Of a DNA stretch of 9,389 bases, positions 4,723 to 9,389 are shown in pieces. The notes below the pieces were generated by a model that was given only the letters and a program-made list of their open reading frames with translations, did not search any database and had not been told where the DNA came from. The DNA lies in NCBI GenBank assembly GCA_041676705.1, contig JBAYRL010000023.1, positions 1-9,389 of the forward strand. The letters are read 5' to 3'. How positions within the stretch are numbered: position 1 is the first letter of the stretch; every line of letters starts with the position of its first letter. The position numbers and the translations under genes are program-made. This DNA comes from Acidimicrobiia bacterium. Lineage in GTDB: Bacteria > Actinomycetota > Acidimicrobiia > Acidimicrobiales > SKKL01.

Positions 4723-6327
4723 TTACTGGCTGGTTGGGGTTGTGGGTTCGTTGGTTAGTTGCCGGGCGGCTTTCCCAAACCAACGTTTAATCGCTTCCCT
4801 AGCTCTAGGGGTGCGAACAACCCGAAACCATTCCAAATCAGGGCCGCTACGCCGACCACCCAACACCTGTACCGTGACACCTGGCTGTAGCTGCCCTGTC
4901 AACAACCCTGGCTGCCCATCAATTTTAACGCCGGTAGCGCCGTGACCAATATCGGTATGGATCTGGTAAGCAAAATCTAGTGCTGTAGCACCAGAAGGTA
5001 ACGACACCATCTCCCCAGAAGGGGTAAATACTTGGATTTCGTCCTCGGTGAGTTCCGCTACAACAGCTTCTAAATACTCTTCAGCTGTGTCAGCTGTGGT
5101 TTGCCACTCCACAAGCCGTAACATCCATTCTAAATCCTGGGTTGTAGGCGGACCACCTTTTTTGTATGCCCAATGAGCAGCGACACCTATCGTGGCCCGC
5201 TCATGCATCTCTTGGGTACGTATCTGGATCTCAACAGGTACCCCACCAGGGCCCAACACGTTTACATGTAACGACTGGTACAAGTTAAACTTTGGGGATG
5301 CTATATAGTCACGGAACCGGTTTGGTAGCGGCCGCCACAACTCATGCACTACCCCCAACGTGGCGTAACAATCCCGCACATTTTCACACACCACCCGCAC
5401 CCCTACGAGGTCCCACACACCAAGCATTTCGTCCCAGTCACCCGGATCGAGATTCACAACCTTTTTGTAGGTAGACCACACATGTTTTGTCCGCCCCGAA
5501 ATAACACATTCCAACCCGGCGGCCTTTAGCTCACGGGACAACTCTGATGTCACTTTTGTTAGCATGGCATCGCGTTGCGGTGACAGCCTGGCAATAAGTT
5601 GCGACACCATCCCAAACATTTCGGGTTCTAACCGTTGGAACGCTAAATCTTCCAACTCTCTCGCAATAACCGATGCCCCCATACGGAACGCTAAAGGCGC
5701 ATACACTTCCCGTGTTTCTAAAGCAATACGGTCCTGTTTCTCTGGGGGTAGCACCCCTAAAGTTCGCATGTTGTGCAAACGGTCAGCTGATTTGATCAAC
5801 ACAACCCTCGGGTCGCCAAGAGCGGCGGTCAACATTTTTTGTAACGTGGCAGCCTGAGAATCAACCCCACCCGAAGCTGGTACCACAATTTTAGAAACCG
5901 CTTCAACTAGACGCGCAACTTCAACAGAAGTCGCTTTCGTTAACATTTCAACTGTGACACCAGTGTCTTCCAACACGTCATGACAAACCGCTGCGGTAAC
6001 TACCGGCGCTGAAACACCAAGCCCAGCTAAAATGTTAGCGACAGCTAAAGGGTGTGTCACAAACGGTTCCCCCGATAACCGTTTCTGGTCGCTGTGAGCG
6101 TCGAGAGCTAAACGGATCCCAGCATCCACTAAACCTAAATCAAACTCCGGGTCACACCTAAAACAGGCTTGTCGCAACTCGCGGATCAGTTTGGACACCA
6201 ACACCCCACCAGGAGATGACACCAACCCCTGCGGTAACACCCCTTCCCAATCTAAACAACGAAATACCGTACCATCATCCACACAACCTGTCACAGACAC
6301 ATCTAAAACACTGTTAACGTTAACCAT
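4723..6327 (-). CDS. Short bifunctional RelA/SpoT homologue, (p)ppGpp synthetase and hydrolase (HD-SYNTH-TGS, no ACT)
   Basis: 534 residues. Makes (p)ppGpp from ATP and GDP/GTP and can hydrolyse it. Hydrolase HD domain (about 60-210): R83, H92, HDVLED (116-121) and DRLHNMRTL (182-190), so the metal and base-binding residues look intact. Synthetase (about 240-390): GRTKHVWSTYKK (278-289), D306 in DLVGVRVV, NRFRDYIASPKFNLYQSLH (336-354), and E366 in VEIQIRT, the catalytic glutamate; AAHWAYK (383-389) closes it. TGS (430-492) begins EIQVFTPSG. The protein then stops after the first helix, REAIKRWFGKAARQ. Long RSH proteins run to about 700-800 residues with helical, zinc-finger and ACT/RRM domains, all missing here, so ribosome-based sensing is probably lost. 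The usual His in 'APLAHRLG' is Phe (APLAFRMG). The first 50 residues match nothing I know. There is no Shine-Dalgarno; the start overlaps the upstream small ORF by 8 nt. Confidence 0.95.
   Translation of the reverse strand: MVNVNSVLDVSVTGCVDDGTVFRCLDWEGVLPQGLVSSPGGVLVSKLIRELRQACFRCDPEFDLGLVDAGIRLALDAHSDQKRLSGEPFVTHPLAVANILAGLGVSAPVVTAAVCHDVLEDTGVTVEMLTKATSVEVARLVEAVSKIVVPASGGVDSQAATLQKMLTAALGDPRVVLIKSADRLHNMRTLGVLPPEKQDRIALETREVYAPLAFRMGASVIARELEDLAFQRLEPEMFGMVSQLIARLSPQRDAMLTKVTSELSRELKAAGLECVISGRTKHVWSTYKKVVNLDPGDWDEMLGVWDLVGVRVVCENVRDCYATLGVVHELWRPLPNRFRDYIASPKFNLYQSLHVNVLGPGGVPVEIQIRTQEMHERATIGVAAHWAYKKGGPPTTQDLEWMLRLVEWQTTADTAEEYLEAVVAELTEDEIQVFTPSGEMVSLPSGATALDFAYQIHTDIGHGATGVKIDGQPGLLTGQLQPGVTVQVLGGRRSGPDLEWFRVVRTPRAREAIKRWFGKAARQLTNEPTTPTSQ
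6313..6324. promoter_or_regulatory. 12-bp perfect palindrome spanning RSH codons 2-5
   Basis: GTTAACGTTAAC directly follows the RSH start codon. It may be an operator or simply encode Val-Asn-Val-Asn. It pairs conceptually with the palindrome just after the stop, which shares the AACGTT core. Confidence 0.3.
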
Positions 6328-6520
6328 AATATGTTGATACGGTGCGTGTCTCTACAAAAACACCAAACAACCCCCACCAACCAGGTCCCCACACCTCAAC
6401 CCACAACCTGGTACGCTGCCGGGTGGTTACACACCAGAACAACCTTCCATCAACCACCCTCCAGAGCAGATAACCAGCTATACCGCCACAAGAACATGTC
6501 CCAGTTTCAGACAGCTGCAA
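6320..6520 (-). CDS. Small Cys/Trp-rich ORF overlapping the RSH start
   Basis: 66 residues from a TTG start. Features: CSCGG near the N-terminus (C9, C11), FWC at 29-31, then a Trp/Gly/Val-rich half. Three Cys are too few for a standard zinc ribbon. Support: AGGT spaced 6 nt before the TTG, and a stop codon that overlaps the RSH ATG in the arrangement ATGGTTAA, which would allow translational coupling and explain why the RSH lacks a ribosome binding site. Against: a rare start codon, biased composition, and a competing plus-strand frame (6331-6573) with no better support. If real, it would be co-transcribed with the RSH and could regulate it, but no function can be read from sequence. Confidence 0.4.
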   Translation of the reverse strand: MQLSETGTCSCGGIAGYLLWRVVDGRLFWCVTTRQRTRLWVEVWGPGWWGLFGVFVETRTVSTYYG

Positions 6521-6784
6521 ACAAACACCTGGGAGCGGTTCTACACCGCGGTGCTACGACACCCTCCAGCTAACATTGGGTGGTTTGAGCGTTTAGACAG
6601 GTTTTTAAGACCCCTCTAGCTGCAACGCGCTGCCCGCTGGTTTTTAACGCACCAGTTGTAACACAACTCCCTCACTTTTGCTGGGGTGGTGTGCTGGTGT
6701 TCGGGGTGATCGTGGATAGTGTTAGTTATGGATAGTATGTGCCACAAATAGTATGTGCCCCACATATGATCCCGTGAACGGGGG
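6521..6784. other. Spacer with 16-bp repeats, no confident gene
   Basis: A minus-strand frame (ATG at 6765 to a stop at 6616) encodes about 49 residues but has only a weak GGGA before it and lies over the repeats. The minus-strand sequence here is C-rich and G-poor just after the gene ending at 6785. Confidence 0.4.
6713..6776. repeat. Degenerate tandem repeats of period 16 bp
   Basis: TGGATAGT at 6713 recurs at 6729, exactly 16 bp on. ATAGTATGTGCC at 6732-6743 recurs exactly at 6748-6759, again 16 bp on. A fourth, weaker unit follows from 6761. About one and a half helical turns per unit resembles iterons or multi-site operators. No replication initiator is seen nearby. Confidence 0.55.
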
Positions 6785-7117
6785 TTAGTAGCCATCCAAA
6801 CCGTGTTGGCCACCAAACCCAGCTTTAGCGAACTCTTCAACAATCTCACCTACACTATCTAGCGAAGGATAGGGTTCTAGTTCAGGATCGAAAGCGAACC
6901 CTGTTGGTAACTTTGGGTGGGTGACAGTTACCACCACAACCCCATGCTTGGTGATCGTAGCTTCCCACAACCCAAACCCGCTTTCCACCACTGCTTGAGC
7001 GTGATTTGTGCCCAAATCTGGTGTTAAACCTAACCAGCGGTGTTGAATCGCAGGCACCTTGGCGACCAGCTCACCAGCTGGCACACCTTGTGTTTTATAA
7101 ACTAACTGTACTTTCAC
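6785..7117 (-). CDS. Unknown protein, 110 residues
   Basis: No family recognised. The N-terminal half looks beta-rich (KVQLVYKTQGV at 2-12, FGLWEATITKHGVVVVTVTH at 48-67). The C-terminal part has an acidic, Pro-rich segment (DPELEPYPSLDSVGEIVEEF) and a Gly-rich end. There is no signal peptide or membrane helix, so it is probably a small soluble alpha/beta protein. Start: GTG at 7117 with AAAGG spaced 8 nt upstream. It is divergent from the gene at 7248 across a 130-bp control region that includes the palindrome GTGCGCAC. The 16-bp repeats lie just past its stop. Confidence 0.7.
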   Translation of the reverse strand: MKVQLVYKTQGVPAGELVAKVPAIQHRWLGLTPDLGTNHAQAVVESGFGLWEATITKHGVVVVTVTHPKLPTGFAFDPELEPYPSLDSVGEIVEEFAKAGFGGQHGLDGY

Positions 7118-7247
7118 AACAACAACCTTTCTAGCTCACCAACCCAACTAGGCGCACCCAACCAACCCGCCACCAAAACTGGGGGTGTGCGCACCTCTTT
7201 AGCCACATAACAGTCCTCGGGGAACCAAACTATGAAAGGAACCTGTT

Positions 7248-7598
7248 ATGGCTCTAAACATTGACCAGATCACCGCACAACTAGCCACTGTTCTAAACCA
7301 GCTAGAAACCCGTCTCACCAACCCGAACATCCCTGACAACTCTGGTGTGTATGACAGTCGCGAAGTAGCACAACTAGCTGGGCTTCTATCGATGCTGGTG
7401 TTCCACACAAACTATTTTGAACTTAACACACCACCCACCCCACAAAGAGATTCTCAAACGATTGCAGAGTTTTTAGCATCCCAAACCAACCTGTTTTGTG
7501 CCCCTAACCCAACCACCCGACAAACCGCTACCACAACCCTACATAAACAGTTACAACAACTCACCAACACCCCACCAAACCAACACCCCACTGTTTAA
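7248..7598 (+). CDS. Unknown protein with Thr/Gln/Pro-rich tail, 116 residues
   Basis: No family recognised. Residues 1-25 form an amphipathic helix (LNIDQITAQLATVLNQLETRL), 30-60 a second helical region (SREVAQLAGLLSMLVFHTNYF), and 65-116 turn into a Thr/Gln/Pro/Asn-rich, probably disordered tail. Start: ATG at 7248 with AAAGGA spaced 7 nt. The tail coincides with a G-free stretch (7551-7592), so its composition may reflect mRNA constraints (Rho loading) as much as protein function. It is divergent from the gene at 7117 and convergent with the exonuclease gene, with a strong hairpin in between. Confidence 0.7.
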   Translation: MALNIDQITAQLATVLNQLETRLTNPNIPDNSGVYDSREVAQLAGLLSMLVFHTNYFELNTPPTPQRDSQTIAEFLASQTNLFCAPNPTTRQTATTTLHKQLQQLTNTPPNQHPTV

Positions 7599-7645
7599 CC
7601 CTAGCCACCCTCTACACACATCTATGCGGTGTAGCTAAACACAGA

Positions 7646-7675
7646 TAGGGGCCAAACCACATGGTTTAGCCCCTA
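7646..7675. terminator. Strong hairpin between convergent genes
   Basis: TAGGGGC and GCCCCTA (7646-7652, 7669-7675), then one C-A mismatch, then AAACC and GGTTT around a 4-nt loop: 12 pairs in all. It lies 48 nt after the plus-strand gene ends and 74 nt after the minus-strand gene ends. There is no T-run on either strand, so it would act as a tract-less or bidirectional terminator, or as an mRNA end protector. Confidence 0.55.
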
Positions 7676-7748
7676 CAAAACAACATCCCAACCCGGCAAG
7701 GGTCAAAAATGAGATACAACTAGTTTTTAAACACTAGCCAAACAGTTA

Positions 7749-8396
7749 TTAACGCTGATCAAGTAACCATTCAACAGAATGTTTCTCAACCAGCATGTTG
7801 GTAAGGGCTAGGGTACCTACAACATCTGACAGGTTGTAAGCTACCCGTTCCCCAACCGACAACCCAGCCACATTCTCACGATCAACATGAATCATATCGA
7901 CACCGACATGTTGCGCTACTGGTTTCAACGACCAACTAACACCTTGTGTTTCAGCGAACTCCTTATAAAGATACGCTATATCAACATGGTGTAAAATGTT
8001 ACCGTAACCGTTAGCAACCTCCACCGTGTAACCCCCTTCAAAACCTGGAAGCGCCCCATACTTGGGAACTAGGTTCGGGTTAAGTTCTAACATTAACGGC
8101 AACAACACTTTTTGTTGTGTTGCTCGTGCAGCCAGAAACGGGAAATCAAAACTAGCCCCGTTCCACGAAACAAACACCGTGTTCCGGTCACATTCTCGAA
8201 ACCATGCCGCTAAAACTAGCAACAACCGTCTCTCGTTATGACCATCGATCAGCAACGTTTCATCCTTGGAATGTAACGCTATCGAAGTGATACCACCAGC
8301 TCTAGGGTCCAAACCCCCAGGGATATCAGGATCTACCGGCACAGCGTTCGTGTCCGTCTCGATATCTAACGCCACAAAACGTGTCACAGTCACCAA
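7749..8396 (-). CDS. Stand-alone DnaQ-like 3'-5' exonuclease (DEDDy, PolB exonuclease-like)
   Basis: 215 residues. A 3'-5' exonuclease with RNase H fold, expected to remove nucleotides from DNA 3' ends with two metal ions; proofreading, repair or processing of replication ends are possible roles. Motifs: ExoI ALDIET with D11 and E13; ExoII SWNGASFDFPFL with N79, F83 and D84; D139 in HVDIAYLYK; and ExoIII YNLSD with Y187 and D191. All DEDDy ligands are therefore present. It resembles the predicted exonucleases related to the DNA polymerase B exonuclease domain, without a polymerase domain. Start: TTG 8396, GTG 8393 or GTG 8387. GAAAG at 8401-8397 gives the best spacing (9 nt) for GTG 8387. It converges with the gene ending at 7598. 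A stand-alone exonuclease next to a dNMP kinase suggests DNA metabolism encoded by the element. Confidence 0.85.
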   Translation of the reverse strand: MVTVTRFVALDIETDTNAVPVDPDIPGGLDPRAGGITSIALHSKDETLLIDGHNERRLLLVLAAWFRECDRNTVFVSWNGASFDFPFLAARATQQKVLLPLMLELNPNLVPKYGALPGFEGGYTVEVANGYGNILHHVDIAYLYKEFAETQGVSWSLKPVAQHVGVDMIHVDRENVAGLSVGERVAYNLSDVVGTLALTNMLVEKHSVEWLLDQR

Positions 8397-8792
8397 CTTT
8401 CGTTCAAGTTTCTAGAATGCTGAACAGCAAACATTTATACACAACCACACAACTCCAAAACCCCGGTCTTAAACCTTTTAGGGGATGTGATAACGGTTCC
8501 CTACTTGGTGTTTGCCATCCTACAAACAAAACTTGTTTTTTGTGTTACCCAAAACCAGTTGTTTTGGACACCAGAAACCATTGACGCCCCACAGTAACCC
8601 CCAACTCCCGCAACACACCTAGCAGTACCCTACCATGGGCAGATCAAAACTGCGGTCAAAAACAACACACGACCACTAAACACCAGCACCGCACAAAACA
8701 ACAATTAACTATTCACCGAACCCCAACACAACACAACACAACTGGCTCTTATCAGGTGTTGTTCGCGGATTGCTATCTGTTCTGTTGGGTTG
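8397..8792. other. Gene-free spacer, 396 bp
   Basis: No confident gene. A plus-strand frame from ATG 8417 to 8584 encodes 55 residues with a C..C pair (TCFLCYPKP) and two more Cys, but has no ribosome binding site. From 8580 to 8745 the plus strand is strongly A/C-rich, including an AACAC pentamer repeated about 3.6 times at 8725-8742. This composition elsewhere in the window marks the 3' side of a gene read in that direction, which is the only support for a plus-strand transcript here. Confidence 0.4.
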
Positions 8793-9269
8793 TTAGGAAA
8801 GCTCAGCACCCCAAACAACAACTGTGATCTGTGCGTTGCCCCACGTTTCGATACCAGTTTCGCTTCGTAACTCTTCTGCTTTAGTAACCCCCGATATTGA
8901 CGGACCAAACATTTCAACCAACACAGGGATCACACCACTAAATTTGTTGGGTGGGCGCAGATCAGCCCAAATGTTTAACACCGCCGGAAAACCTACAGCG
9001 GCAGCCTCGTTTCCTGTTTCAAACACTAGAGGCAGCCCTGCGGGTAGTTTTTCCAACAAAAGTTGCAGCCACCCAAGTTTCGTTTGAAACGCCTCAAAAT
9101 GTCCCCCTACACCATCTACAACGATACTTGAGTGTCGTGTGGGTGACTCGACGCTTCCCTCCGAAGCGGGTTCGGGGTTACTAGTTGGGGTTTGTGGTGA
9201 TGGGCGGGTTTGTGCCGGGTCCCTGTTTTGTGGGTCGGGACCAGTTGGAATGCTGCGATCGTTTTCCAT
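8793..9269 (-). CDS. Unknown protein with Pro-rich disordered N-terminus, 158 residues
   Basis: No family recognised. Residues 1-47 are low-complexity Pro/Thr/Ser/Glu and probably disordered. Residues 48-158 look folded: a helix around GHFEAFQTKLGWLQLLLEKL, beta-type PLVFETGN and GFPAVLNIWADL, a hydrophobic helix FSGVIPVLVEMFG, and a final strand QITVVVWGAEL. It has no signal peptide, membrane helix or metal motif. Start: ATG 9269 lies 8 nt after TATACT (9283-9278), a near-consensus -10, and no Shine-Dalgarno lies between, so translation is probably leaderless. It may be a scaffold or adaptor protein, but nothing in the neighbourhood tells its role. Confidence 0.7.
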   Translation of the reverse strand: MENDRSIPTGPDPQNRDPAQTRPSPQTPTSNPEPASEGSVESPTRHSSIVVDGVGGHFEAFQTKLGWLQLLLEKLPAGLPLVFETGNEAAAVGFPAVLNIWADLRPPNKFSGVIPVLVEMFGPSISGVTKAEELRSETGIETWGNAQITVVVWGAELS

Positions 9270-9277
9270 GGCAAAGA

Positions 9278-9283
9278 AGTATA
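9278..9283 (-). promoter_or_regulatory. Near-consensus -10 (TATACT) of the 9269 gene
   Basis: TATACT differs from TATAAT at one position and lies 8 nt before the ATG, predicting a transcript that starts at or next to the ATG. No clear -35 was found 16-18 nt upstream. Confidence 0.5.
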
Positions 9284-9389
9284 GAGGCCACTGAGCCCTA
9301 TAAGCACTCTAAACACACAAACCTTCACAAGGCTGTCACACCCAACACCCGCATAGCAGCTAAACAGTTTGTTACCCGATGTTAAACAG

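Noticed and set aside
6616..6765. Minus-strand frame of about 49 residues after the 6785 gene
   Set aside because: Only a weak GGGA before the ATG, and its first codons are the 16-bp repeats. The end (VRELCYNWCVKNQRAARCS) looks somewhat protein-like, so it is worth a homology search.
8417..8584. Plus-strand 55-residue Cys-containing frame
   Set aside because: No Shine-Dalgarno or promoter spacing supports it and it starts in the exonuclease control region; kept only as a note.
8725..8742. AACAC pentamer repeat
   Set aside because: About 3.6 copies in an A/C-rich stretch; simple-sequence by-product with no flanking structure.
1..9389. tRNA, rRNA, CRISPR array, insertion sequence
   Set aside because: No tRNA T-loop with matching acceptor arms, no regularly spaced direct repeats of CRISPR length, and no transposase motif or terminal repeats were seen.

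Overview
The window looks like an accessory region (large plasmid, integrated element, or big phage or prophage) of a bacterium, most likely an actinobacterium with mid-range GC. No ribosomal, tRNA or marker gene fixes this. The actinobacterial guess rests on several genes whose start codon sits 6-8 nt after a -10-like hexamer (leaderless pattern), on a free-standing AbiEi-like protein, and on an actinobacterial-looking RelA/SpoT homologue. Two features suggest a mobile or viral element: a phage-type deoxynucleoside monophosphate kinase and a protein with a phage-like opening. A type IV prepilin at the left edge argues for a cellular or plasmid replicon.

Layout from left to right: a truncated prepilin (minus); a small probable beta-barrel protein (minus) whose ribosome binding site lies in a foldable leader; an unknown helical protein (minus) divergent from a dNMP kinase (plus); an unknown small acidic protein (plus) ending in a clear intrinsic terminator; an orphan AbiEi-like antitoxin (minus) with a perfect inverted repeat over its promoter; an unknown 277-residue phage-like protein (minus) with its own terminator; a short bifunctional RelA/SpoT homologue (minus) preceded by an overlapping small Cys-containing ORF; a region of 16-bp repeats; two divergent unknown small genes; a stand-alone DEDDy 3'-5' exonuclease (minus); and a protein with a Pro-rich N-terminus (minus). 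Coding density is about 74 percent, low for a phage. Spacers of 100-400 bp hold most of the regulatory structure.

Functionally, the dNMP kinase (nucleotide supply) and the exonuclease (DNA processing) could serve the element's replication. The RSH could adjust (p)ppGpp, and through it growth and nucleotide pools. The AbiEi-like protein looks like a self-regulating repressor. These links are inference from proximity. No toxin partner, integrase, replication initiator, capsid gene or CRISPR array is visible. The least explained features are the short RSH with palindromes at both ends, the AbiEi operator, the leader that can mask a Shine-Dalgarno, the 12-bp inverted repeat with no gene to terminate, the 16-bp repeats, and the C-rich, G-poor 3' ends that follow gene orientation and resemble Rho utilisation sites.
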